A stretch of 64,000 bases of DNA, taken from the NCBI GenBank assembly GCA_965226825.1, contig CBDDED010000003.1, forward strand, positions 3,038,001-3,102,000, read 5' to 3'. Numbering within the stretch: the first letter of the stretch is position 1; each line of letters opens with the position of its first letter. The stretch is from Io17-Chloro-G2 sp965226825 (lineage in GTDB: Bacteria > Chloroflexota > Dehalococcoidia > Lucifugimonadales > UBA3495). The translations under genes were made by a program, and so were the position numbers. Shown here one piece after another: positions 51,980 through 60,079 of the stretch. Under the pieces are notes generated by a model that saw only the letters and a list, made by a program, of their open reading frames with translations, had not been told where the DNA came from and did not search any database.

Positions 51980-52195
51980 GTCGTTCAATTGTCACTAAAT
52001 TCCCCGCACTCTCGTCGAAACGGGAATCCAGAGCCCTTTCTCCCATCTAGCTTGATGTGGGTCTGCAGGAATGGTCTACGTGGGACGTCGGACTGTCCAT
52101 CCGGCGCGTCTCAGGTGGCATAACCGCCCTGGCGCATCACGGGGGCTCTGGATTCCCGTTTCGACGAGAGTGCCGGGGGACAATTGAAAGGGCAC
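51980..52195. mobile_element. MITE-like repeat element with long inverted ends
   Basis: CACTCTCGTCGAAACGGGAA (52008-52027) through GAGCCC at 52036 pairs with GGGCTCTGGATTCCCG through CGAGAGTGCCGGGG at about 52142-52178. Outside, CAATTGTC (left) faces GACAATTG (right). Centre contains CTACGTGGGACGTCGGAC, related to the 12.1-12.7 kb array. About 215 bp. Confidence 0.8.
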
Positions 52196-52318
52196 GGTAC
52201 CCGTTACCGCTGCGGTGGCGGGGTGGGGGGTAATGTGAAATAATGGCCGTAGCTTCAGCTTTGGTTTTTTTCGGTTGCCGGTTGGAACCAGGGCGCCAAG
52301 CCTTTGTGGAGTTGTGTT

Positions 52319-53359
52319 ATGAAGTTCGGGCTCTTTTCCCATATCCCCTGGCCGGAAGGGATCGATCCCAAACAGGTGTTGGAACAGACCGCTGAAGAGA
52401 TCGTTACCGGCGAGGAGTTGGGTTTCGTTGGGGCCTGGTTGGCGGAGCATCACTTCACCCGGTACGGCCTTGGCGCGTCTTCCCTGCTGTTTGCCGCCCA
52501 TGTGGCTGCTCAGACCAAGACAATTCGGCTGGGGACCGCCGTCCTGGTGCCGGCTTTGCATCACCCCATAAGGTTGGCTGAAGAGGCGGCTACGCTGGAT
52601 ATCGTCAGCAACGGCCGGTTTGACGCCGGGTTCGGACGCGGCGCGTCGGGGTACGAATACCGAGGTTATGGCGTCGATCGCGGGGAAAGCCAGGAGCGGT
52701 TCCAGGAAACTATCAGCGTCGTCCAGGGGCTGTGGACGACACCCGGGTTCACGTTCCATGGGGATCATTTTGACATTGAGGAGACGAACCTGGTGCCCTT
52801 GCCGCTGCAAAAACCGCATCCGCCTATCTACATTGCGGCCACCAGGACTCCGGAAACCCTGAAGTACGTGGTCTCCACTGGCCATCCTCTGATGCTGGGC
52901 GTGGTCCTGGACACCGACGATGCCCTGGACCTTTGCCACCGTTTTGTCGAAGGGTCCAGGGAAGTTGGGCACAATGTACCGATGTCGGCCATCCCCTTCT
53001 CCAGGTATTTCTACGTCGGGGAAACCGAAGAGCAGGCGCGCAAGGACACCGAAGAGGCATTGAACTGGACCATGGACATGAACCAATTCAGGCGCACCTT
53101 TGACGTAGGCAGCGAGGTCTACCATAAGCTGCAAGATTGGCGTCAGACCCGCACCGAATTCCCACCCAGCTATGAAGACTTGTTCCAGCGGAGGGCTTTT
53201 ATAGGCTCCCCCGAGCAATGTGTTGCTAAAATCAAGGAAGTGGAAAGCCATGGTATCGACTACTTCCTGTGCAATTTTTCCTTTGGCGGCATGAAGCAAA
53301 GCAACGTGCTGCGGTCCATGAAGCTGTTTGCGGAAGAGGTAATGCCCCACTTTACCTAG
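52319..53359 (+). CDS. LLM-class flavin-dependent (luciferase-like) oxidoreductase
   Basis: 346 residues. Seen: MKFGLFSHIPWPEG at the start, EELGFVGAWLAEHHFTRYG near 37-55, LFAAHVAAQTKTIRLGTAVLVPALHHPIRLAEEAATLDIVSNGRFDAGFGRGASGYEYRGYG near 60-121, and FIGSPEQCVAKIKEVESHGIDYFL near 297-320. Canonical bacterial luciferase fold. Cofactor is FMN or F420. SAR202-type Chloroflexi carry many members of this group. Substrate unknown. Confidence 0.92.
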   Translation: MKFGLFSHIPWPEGIDPKQVLEQTAEEIVTGEELGFVGAWLAEHHFTRYGLGASSLLFAAHVAAQTKTIRLGTAVLVPALHHPIRLAEEAATLDIVSNGRFDAGFGRGASGYEYRGYGVDRGESQERFQETISVVQGLWTTPGFTFHGDHFDIEETNLVPLPLQKPHPPIYIAATRTPETLKYVVSTGHPLMLGVVLDTDDALDLCHRFVEGSREVGHNVPMSAIPFSRYFYVGETEEQARKDTEEALNWTMDMNQFRRTFDVGSEVYHKLQDWRQTRTEFPPSYEDLFQRRAFIGSPEQCVAKIKEVESHGIDYFLCNFSFGGMKQSNVLRSMKLFAEEVMPHFT

Positions 53360-53505
53360 GTTGCCGACGGCGGACCCATATATCCCTTGACGGTCCCGTT
53401 AATCGGGTGGGCCGTTCATATTGTGTCCAGGCGAGTTCCTGCTGAATTGATAACGCACGGTCGACTCTCCCGTTTGACCGGGAGTGACGCTGTGGAGGAC
53501 CTAAA

Positions 53506-54867
53506 ATGGCCACCATCGCGGAGCGTCTCAGCTCCTTCTCTACTTCTTTACGCTATCGGGACCTGTCCGCAGAGGTTGTGAAACAGACCAAACGAATGGT
53601 CATCGACACCTTGGGATGCGCCTTCGGCGGGTATGACGGAGAACCCAGCAAACTGGCCAGAGATTTGGCCGCCACCGTGTCGAGCACCCAACCGGCTACC
53701 GTCCTCGGCAGCGGCTTGCCGACCAGTCCGGACCTGGCGGCATTCGCCAACGGCGTGATGATTCGCTACTTGGATTTCAATGACGGGTACACGAGCAAGG
53801 AATCCGGGCACCCCAGCGACAGCATAGCCGCTACTTTGGCGGCTACCGAGGTTGCACGAGCGGGCGGTCAACGCCTCATTGCATCGACCCTAGTAGCGTA
53901 CGAGGTGTTTTGCCGGATCTGCGACGCCGCGGATCTCAAACCCAGGGGCTTTGACCACGTGACGGTAGGTTGTATCGCCAGCACGGTTGGGGCAGCCAAG
54001 GGACTGGGTCTGTCCGAAGAGCAGACCTGCCAGGCCGTGAATATGGCTGTCGCCGGCAATCTGGCGTTGTACCAGACCCGCATCGGCGACGTTTCCATGT
54101 GGAAGGGCTGCGCCTACGCCAACGCCAGCCGAAACGCCGTGTTTACTTCGCTGCTGGCCAGACGGGGGCTGTCCGGCCCGGCGCCTATTTTTGAGGGACC
54201 TGGCGGCTATTTCAAAGCGGTTAGCGGCGGCGCCTTCGATCTTGAACCCTTCGGAGGAGAGGGCCGGCCTTACAAGATAATGGAGTGCAGCATCAAACGT
54301 TATCCCCTGGGCCAGTATTCCCAAACCGTGGTACAGGCAGCCCTGGAAGTGCGCCGCCGGATTTCGGATGTCAGGGACATTGTCGAGGTCAACATTGAGA
54401 CCCTGGAGCAGGCGGTCAATATCATGGCCGGAGACCCGGAGAAGTGGCGGCCCGCAAACCGGGAGACGGCGGACCATTCCATGCCATACACGGTGGGCGT
54501 GGCGTTGACCCACGGATCGGTGGAAGAGCGGCATTTCGACCCGGTATACCTGGGCGATGAGGACTTGCTGGACCTGGTGGGCCGGGTCAAAGTCAAGGTC
54601 TCGGAAGAAGCAAACCGGCGGGCGCCGGAGGCCATGCTGTGTCGCCTGGAGGTGGTGATGGCATCGGGCGAGCGGTTTTCTTCCGAGGTGGCCTACCACA
54701 AGGGCCACTACAAAGACCCTCTCTCCGATGCCGAAGTCAGCGAGAAATTCCGGCGCCAGTGCCGCGGGATTTTGTCCGAATCCCGCACCAATGCTCTCTT
54801 GGACCGCTTATGGCGTCTGGAAACCGTGGAAGAGATGGGGGATATCCTCCGGCTGGCCAAAGTTTAG
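53506..54867 (+). CDS. MmgE/PrpD family protein
   Basis: 453 residues. Seen: TKRMVIDTLGCAFGGYDGEPSKLARDLA near 28-55, ANGVMIRYLDFNDGYTSKESGHPSD near 82-106, GCIASTVGAAKGLGLSEEQTCQAVNMA near 156-182 and YPLGQYSQTVVQAALE near 266-281. The family includes 2-methylcitrate dehydratase (PrpD), iminodisuccinate epimerase and aconitate isomerase-like enzymes. No prpB/prpC is near, so a PrpD role is not supported. Confidence 0.9.
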   Translation: MATIAERLSSFSTSLRYRDLSAEVVKQTKRMVIDTLGCAFGGYDGEPSKLARDLAATVSSTQPATVLGSGLPTSPDLAAFANGVMIRYLDFNDGYTSKESGHPSDSIAATLAATEVARAGGQRLIASTLVAYEVFCRICDAADLKPRGFDHVTVGCIASTVGAAKGLGLSEEQTCQAVNMAVAGNLALYQTRIGDVSMWKGCAYANASRNAVFTSLLARRGLSGPAPIFEGPGGYFKAVSGGAFDLEPFGGEGRPYKIMECSIKRYPLGQYSQTVVQAALEVRRRISDVRDIVEVNIETLEQAVNIMAGDPEKWRPANRETADHSMPYTVGVALTHGSVEERHFDPVYLGDEDLLDLVGRVKVKVSEEANRRAPEAMLCRLEVVMASGERFSSEVAYHKGHYKDPLSDAEVSEKFRRQCRGILSESRTNALLDRLWRLETVEEMGDILRLAKV

Positions 54868-54949
54868 CCGGTCCAGACCAGATCTTATCGCCGGGCCTGT
54901 TGGGTCTCACCGTTGGGCCGGTTGGGGTCCCCGGCCGGAGGCCGCGCCA

Positions 54950-55360
54950 TTAACCCGCGGGGTCGGGATAGTTGCCGGAGTGGTCTTCGAAAGCGCCGGA
55001 GGCGGGGAAAATTTGTTGGTACAGTCCCCGGGCCCGCTGCCGGATATGGGGCGCCGCCGCCTCTCGGAGCTTGCTGGGACGGGCGCGTTGGGCCAGGTAC
55101 ATCTCGCTTTCCAGCGGTGAAGCATCCTCCAGTTCCCAGATGCAGAGATACTGTAAAACCCCTTCACCCTCCTGCAGCTTGAACCGGCGGGCGCTGACGT
55201 AGCCGGGTATTTCCAGGCGCTCGGGCAGGTGTTCGTCGTTGTACCACCGGTTGAAGGCTTCCTCGTGCCCTTCGTCCACTTCCATCATCACAACCAGAAT
55301 CGTGCCGCCGACGTGCTGGCTGGGCTGCTGGTCGGATGCCCGTTCCTTGGATGCCGTCAT
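54950..55360 (-). CDS. Dimeric alpha/beta-barrel (EthD/DUF4286-like) protein
   Basis: 136 residues. Seen: GTILVVMMEVDEGHEEAFNRWYNDEHLPERLEIPGYVSARRFKL near 19-62, which is the ferredoxin-like barrel with the NRWYNDEHLPE motif of the EthD/DUF4286 type, and LQYLCIWELED near 69-79. GGAGGG lies seven bases before the ATG. Convergent with the PrpD-like gene. Function unknown. Confidence 0.8.
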   Translation of the reverse strand: MTASKERASDQQPSQHVGGTILVVMMEVDEGHEEAFNRWYNDEHLPERLEIPGYVSARRFKLQEGEGVLQYLCIWELEDASPLESEMYLAQRARPSKLREAAAPHIRQRARGLYQQIFPASGAFEDHSGNYPDPAG

Positions 55361-55690
55361 GAGTGTCCCTCCATATCATTAGCACAATCGGACCCGGAAA
55401 ATAAACGGACCCGGCGGGGCGGCTACCCTATAGCCGAAACAGTGTAGGAGCAACCGGCGGAAGCTTCCTGCCAAGGCTGGGAGACTCGCCGCTGGGGGGC
55501 GCGCCGCAATGCGGCATCGCTTGCGCAGAGGCAGGATATGGGTTCCGGTAATAACATTTATGCAGCAATTCGGCGGCTTGTGCGTGGGTAGCCGGTAGTA
55601 TAACATTGGGAAGGTTTGGGCTCCGCTCCAGGGGTCGCGAATCGGCCCGTATTGGGCTTCTATGCTATGGGGGTTTGCCACGGGAGTGCG
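55361..55690. other. Gap of about 330 bp upstream of coxS
   Basis: Between divergent genes. A weak promoter candidate TTGTGC (55578) and TATAAC (55599) is spaced 15 bp, too short to trust. No repeat core. Confidence 0.35.
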
Positions 55691-56170
55691 ATGAATCAGC
55701 AGGTCCGGTTTAAAGTCAACGGCGGCGACTATGAGTTGGAAATCCCCGCGCGCCGCCTATTGTTGGATTGTCTGCGGTTTGATCTTGGATTGACCGGCGC
55801 CAAAGAGGGTTGCAGCGTGGGCGTGTGCGGCGCTTGCACCGTTTTGGTTGACGGGGAGATGTATGCGTCTTGCATTACCCTGGCCGCGGCGGTGGACGGC
55901 GCTGAAATCACCACTATTGAAGGCATTGCACAGGAAGGCCGGTTGCATCCGGTGCAGCAGGCGTTTATCGACAATGGCGGGTTCCAGTGCGGAATTTGCA
56001 CACCGGGCCAGGTGGTGGCCGCAAAAGCGCTGTTGGACCAGAACCCCGATCCCAGCGAGGAAGAAATCAAGGCTTGGATGATGGGCAACCTGTGCCGGTG
56101 CACCGGGTACTACGGAATCCTGAATTCCATTGTTGAGGCTGCCCGCTCGGCCAAAGGCGGCACAGCGTGA
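55691..56170 (+). CDS. [2Fe-2S] subunit, CoxS/CutS-type
   Basis: 159 residues. Seen: FKVNGGDYELEIPARRLLLDCLRFDLGLTGAKEGCSVGVCGACTVLVDGE near 6-55, the plant-type ferredoxin cluster (C-x4-C-x2-C...C), and GGFQCGICTPGQVVAAKALLDQNP near 95-118 and GNLCRCTGYYGILNSI near 136-151, the second cluster. Iron-sulphur subunit of molybdenum hydroxylases such as CO dehydrogenase. Start ATG 55691. Overlaps the CoxM gene by 4 bp. Confidence 0.93.
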   Translation: MNQQVRFKVNGGDYELEIPARRLLLDCLRFDLGLTGAKEGCSVGVCGACTVLVDGEMYASCITLAAAVDGAEITTIEGIAQEGRLHPVQQAFIDNGGFQCGICTPGQVVAAKALLDQNPDPSEEEIKAWMMGNLCRCTGYYGILNSIVEAARSAKGGTA

Positions 56171-57042
56171 ACGATTTCGAGTTTCATAGTCCCACCAGCT
56201 TGGCGGAAGCATTCGATTTAATGGACCGCTACGGTGACGACGGCCGGGTGATGGCCGGCGGGACCGGGCTGGTGCTGCAAATGAAGCAGCGGTTGTCCCA
56301 ACCGGGGCACGTGATCGGCTTGAAGAAGATTCCGGGTCTGGACTCTATTAAATCCGAGTCCAACGGCAACGGCGGCCCCGTCGAGGTTGGCGCTCTGTGC
56401 ACCCACCACCGGCTGGAGACTAACCCGGTGATGCGTCAATACTTCCCCTTGGTGGTCCAGACCTACGAACACGTGGCCACCACGCGGATCCGCTCCATGG
56501 CCACCGTCGGCGGGGGCCTGGTTCACGGCGATCCTAACGAAGACCCGCCGCCCACGCTCATTGCTCTGGGAGCGTCGGTGGAGCTGACATCCGCCAGCGG
56601 AAGCCGGGTAGTGCCCGTAGAGGGTCTGTTCCTGGACTACTACGAGACCGACGTCCAACCCGGTGAAATCTTGACCAGTGTGACGATACCTCCGATGCCG
56701 GCGGTATCGGGTGGTGTCTACATCAAGTTTCTCCCCAAGACCGCTGACGACTACGGCACGGTGTCGGTGGCTGCAATCGTAACACCGGACGAAAACAACC
56801 TGTGCCGGGACGTGAAGATTGTCCTGGGCTCGGTGGGCATGACTCCCGTTCATGCCACCGGCGCCGAGGAGATTCTCAGAGGCAGGCCTTTGACCGAGGA
56901 AAATATCGCCGCCTGTGCCGCCGCAGTAAAAGATGCGGTGGACCCGTTGGATGATTTCAGGGGGTCCGCGGACTACAAAAGGGATATGGCGGAAGTCTTC
57001 ACCCGGCGGGCCATCCGTCAGGCGGTGGCAGGGGCTTCCTAG
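56167..57042 (+). CDS. FAD-binding subunit, CoxM/CutM-type
   Basis: 291 residues. Seen: the FAD-binding FEFHSPTSLAEAFDLMDRYGDDGRVMAGGTGLVL near 4-37, GALCTHHRLETNP near 75-87, RIRSMATVGGGLVHGDPNEDPPPTLIALGASVEL near 108-141 (AGGT-type and GGGLVH... FAD loops), and DDYGTVSVAA near 196-205. Medium subunit of a molybdenum hydroxylase. GTG start overlapping the CoxS stop. Confidence 0.93.
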   Translation: MNDFEFHSPTSLAEAFDLMDRYGDDGRVMAGGTGLVLQMKQRLSQPGHVIGLKKIPGLDSIKSESNGNGGPVEVGALCTHHRLETNPVMRQYFPLVVQTYEHVATTRIRSMATVGGGLVHGDPNEDPPPTLIALGASVELTSASGSRVVPVEGLFLDYYETDVQPGEILTSVTIPPMPAVSGGVYIKFLPKTADDYGTVSVAAIVTPDENNLCRDVKIVLGSVGMTPVHATGAEEILRGRPLTEENIAACAAAVKDAVDPLDDFRGSADYKRDMAEVFTRRAIRQAVAGAS

Positions 57043-57059
57043 GCCCGGCCTCAACGCCC

Positions 57060-57521
57060 ATGAGATTGGAGAATAGCTGCCTGATACCCACCGACCCGGC
57101 GACCGCTTGGAACCTTATCATGGACATCCCCGAAGCCGCCGTATGTGTCCCCGGCCTGAAGGAGATAACCCCCGAGGGGGACGGCCGTTATTCGGCCTCC
57201 CTGCAGGCGCGAGTGGGTCCGATGAGCCTTAACTTCTCCGGGACGGTGTCGGTGCTGGAATCGCATGCAACTCTCCGGGAAGCCAGGGTTCTTGTGGAGG
57301 CATCCGACCGCCGGGTGGGCGGGTCCATCAAGGCCGATATGACGATTACCGTGACGGAACATGAGCCCGGACAGACCCGGCTGGGCATAGTGACCGAGAC
57401 GGCTTTCATGGGCAAGCTGGGGGAATTGGGCCAACCCTTGATGCATCGCAAAGCCAGGACTACCGTTGAGGAGTTTGCCAAAAACTTGGCGCGGTCTATT
57501 CAGCGCCAAATCGGAGAGTAA
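57060..57521 (+). CDS. CoxG-type protein (SRPBCC fold)
   Basis: 153 residues. Seen: SCLIPTDPATAWNLIMDIPEAAVCVPGLKEITPEGDGRYSASLQARVGPMSLNF near 6-59, with the W-x-L-I-x-D...PG pattern of CoxG, and MTITVTEHEPGQTRLGIVTETAFMGKLGELGQPLM near 101-135. Member of the polyketide-cyclase/START-like fold. CoxG recruits CO dehydrogenase to the membrane in Afipia (Oligotropha) carboxidovorans. It follows CoxM by 17 bp. Confidence 0.9.
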   Translation: MRLENSCLIPTDPATAWNLIMDIPEAAVCVPGLKEITPEGDGRYSASLQARVGPMSLNFSGTVSVLESHATLREARVLVEASDRRVGGSIKADMTITVTEHEPGQTRLGIVTETAFMGKLGELGQPLMHRKARTTVEEFAKNLARSIQRQIGE

Positions 57522-57937
57522 AACCATCTGCCGGTTGACCCTTAACCGCACGGACGCCTCCATTGGCCTGGCTTTTCAACCTGCCGCCCCCTTGAATCTA
57601 CCCCGGGGCTCCCGGTTCGGCCGATGGCTATAGGCGCTGCCCCAGGGCTGCTGAGAAGCGGCCCCCAATTTGTCCTTCCGGGGATTCCGCGCCCGGGGTT
57701 GAACGCGTGCCGAATATCCCCAATCCGAACTAACACTGGGCGGCTGGGGCCGGAGCGAGCTCAATGCTCCGACCGGTCTGGGCGGGAACGGGCTTGTCGG
57801 GTTGCGGTGAGCTTGTGGTTCCACTCTCAAGGATGGCTCAGCATGCTTGAGTTTTGCGCCAACACACCGCCGGCAATCAAGGTCCGTAATAGCTTGGCGT
57901 GGTTTTGGCGGTGTTGCCGACCAAGCCGGAGGTTACT
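57522..57937. other. Gap of about 415 bp before glmS
   Basis: Nothing supported. No CoxL gene follows coxG; the reading frames here are not protein-like. I do not see a glmS ribozyme. A short hairpin-like GGAGCGAGCTC...GCTCC lies near 57755-57775 but has no partner structure. Confidence 0.4.
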
Positions 57938-59824
57938 TTGTGCGGAATAGTCGGGTACGTTGGGAACGAGCCCGCTTGGCCCATCATTCTGGAAGGGCTC
58001 CAGGGGTTGGAGTACCGGGGGTATGATAGCGCCGGAGTCGTCGTAGTCGACGATGATGGACAACTTCAGTTCCGCAAGACGGTCGGTAAAGTGCGGGGCC
58101 TTGGTTCTCCATCCAGCCCATACCCTCTCCTGGGCGCCACCGGGCTGGGCCACACCCGTTGGGCGACCCACGGGCGGCCGTCCCATGCCAATGCTCATCC
58201 GCAGACCGACTGCCACCACCGGGTGGCGGTGGTGCACAACGGGATTGTCGAAAACTACCTGGAACTTAAGCGACAGTTGCTCGCTGACGGGCATACTTTC
58301 TCCTCCGATACCGACACTGAGGTCATCACCCACCTGATTGAAGCTGGCATCGACCGGGGAATGAACCTGGAAGATGCCGTGCTGGACATGGCCCATGCCA
58401 TCCGGGGCTCACAGGCAATCACCGCGATGCTTCATGGGTCGGAAGGCAAGATTTGCGCAGTGCGGTTGGGCCATGCGGGAGGCATTGTGGTCGCCCACAA
58501 GGATGGCCAGGGCATCGTGGGCAGCGACTTACCGGCGGTCCTCCCCCTGCTGCGAAGGAATTCCAACGGGTCTCATGGCAGCCTTCCTTCCGGGTTCCCG
58601 GTGGGCTTTTTGGACGCAGGGGAGATGGCGGTGGTTACTGAAGAAGGTGTTGAGTATCGCGATTTGGAAGGCAACCCCTTGACCAAGGTTCTGCGCGCCG
58701 TTTCCCAGGAGGACGTGGTAGTGGACAAGGGAGGGCGCCGCCACTTCATGCTCAAGGAGATATTGGAACAGCCCCAATCGGTGGCGAGCGCCCTGGCAGG
58801 CCGGGTTGACTTTGAGGCGGGCCAGGTGGCGCTGCCCGAGTTGTCTGTCATTGAGGAGCGGCTAAAGGACGTACAGCGGGTGGTGCTGATTGGCTGCGGC
58901 ACCAGCATGCACGCTGCCATGATCGGCCGTCACCTGGTGGAGAGGTTGAGCGGGTTGCCGGCGGAAGCGGAAAGCGCGTCTGAGTACCGGTATCGCGACC
59001 CCTACGTCGACAAACACACGTTGGTTGTTGCTATCGGTCAGTCGGGAGAGACCGCGGATACCATTGCCACGATGCAAATGGTGAAAGAAAAAGGGGCGGT
59101 GCTGGTCACGATATGTAATTCCGAAAGCAGCCAGGCGTCCCGGTTGGCCGACGTCACGCTGTACATGCGCGCCGGAATAGAGATCGGCGTGGCGAGCACC
59201 AAGACCTTTGTGGCTTCGCTGACGATCCTGAACCTTCTGGCAACCTACCTGGGCCAAGCCAGGGGGTTTTTGACGCCGGAACAGACCCGGTCGGTGGTGG
59301 ACGCGTTGGCCCAGTGCCCAAGGCTGGTCGGTGAATTGCTGGCCGATGTATCCCAGTATCAGGATTTGGCCCGGCGGTTTTCCGGATACAACGACTTCCT
59401 ATTCCTGGGCCGCGGCATTCACACTCCGGTTGCTTTCGAGGGAGCGCTTAAACTAAAGGAAATCAGTTACATCCACGCCGAAGGATGTTCCGCTGGAGAG
59501 ATCAAGCACGGTCCGATTGCCCTGATCGACTCCCGCATGGTGACCCTGGCGCTGGCGCCCAAGGACCAACTGTACGAAAAAGTAGCGAACAACGTGAAAG
59601 AGGTCAAAGCCAGGGACGGCGTGGTTCTGGCGGTTCTAACCCGAGGAGACACCGAGTTGTCCGCAGAAGTTGACCACGCTCTCTATATCCCCGAAGTGCC
59701 GGAGCACCTGAGCCCCATCATCGCCTCGGTGCCGCTGCAGTTACTGGCCTACCACATCGCGGTCCAGCGCGGCTGCGACGTGGACCAACCCCGCAACCTG
59801 GCCAAGTCGGTGACGGTGGAGTAG
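57938..59824 (+). CDS. glmS: Glutamine--fructose-6-phosphate aminotransferase (isomerising)
   Basis: First step of UDP-GlcNAc synthesis. 628 residues, typical length. Seen: the nucleophile Cys as residue 2 (CGIVGYVG), GHTRWATHGRPSHANAHP near 72-89, the glutaminase domain to about 240, then two SIS sugar-isomerase domains (IGCGTSMHAAMIG near 316 and QSGETADTIATMQ near 367), GVASTKTFVASL near 416, and the C-terminal PRNLAKSVTVE. TTG 57938 is the start because the family needs Cys right after Met and GGAGG lies six bases upstream. Confidence 0.96.
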   Translation: MCGIVGYVGNEPAWPIILEGLQGLEYRGYDSAGVVVVDDDGQLQFRKTVGKVRGLGSPSSPYPLLGATGLGHTRWATHGRPSHANAHPQTDCHHRVAVVHNGIVENYLELKRQLLADGHTFSSDTDTEVITHLIEAGIDRGMNLEDAVLDMAHAIRGSQAITAMLHGSEGKICAVRLGHAGGIVVAHKDGQGIVGSDLPAVLPLLRRNSNGSHGSLPSGFPVGFLDAGEMAVVTEEGVEYRDLEGNPLTKVLRAVSQEDVVVDKGGRRHFMLKEILEQPQSVASALAGRVDFEAGQVALPELSVIEERLKDVQRVVLIGCGTSMHAAMIGRHLVERLSGLPAEAESASEYRYRDPYVDKHTLVVAIGQSGETADTIATMQMVKEKGAVLVTICNSESSQASRLADVTLYMRAGIEIGVASTKTFVASLTILNLLATYLGQARGFLTPEQTRSVVDALAQCPRLVGELLADVSQYQDLARRFSGYNDFLFLGRGIHTPVAFEGALKLKEISYIHAEGCSAGEIKHGPIALIDSRMVTLALAPKDQLYEKVANNVKEVKARDGVVLAVLTRGDTELSAEVDHALYIPEVPEHLSPIIASVPLQLLAYHIAVQRGCDVDQPRNLAKSVTVE

Positions 59825-60079
59825 GGTCTGGCCTCGTGATTGGACCGAGTGCGACGAGCGGGGTGGAGCGTTCAAAACCCCTGCGGCTTCCGGTATGCCC
59901 TAACCTAACCGCCCAAACCCTGTTGAGCTTGCGCCTTTCGAAAACTGCTCAAAGAATGGTCGGAAATGGTCTTGTGTTTGGACAACAAGAGTGAAATCAT
60001 GCTAGCGCCAATGGAATTCGACGATCGGGTCGAAGTTTCGGGAGGAACTTGGCCAGTTCTAAAGAGGGTCTGCCCATAG

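Noticed and set aside
57522..57937. glmS ribozyme or CoxL remnant upstream of glmS
   Set aside because: I found no ribozyme core and no molybdopterin-binding motif.
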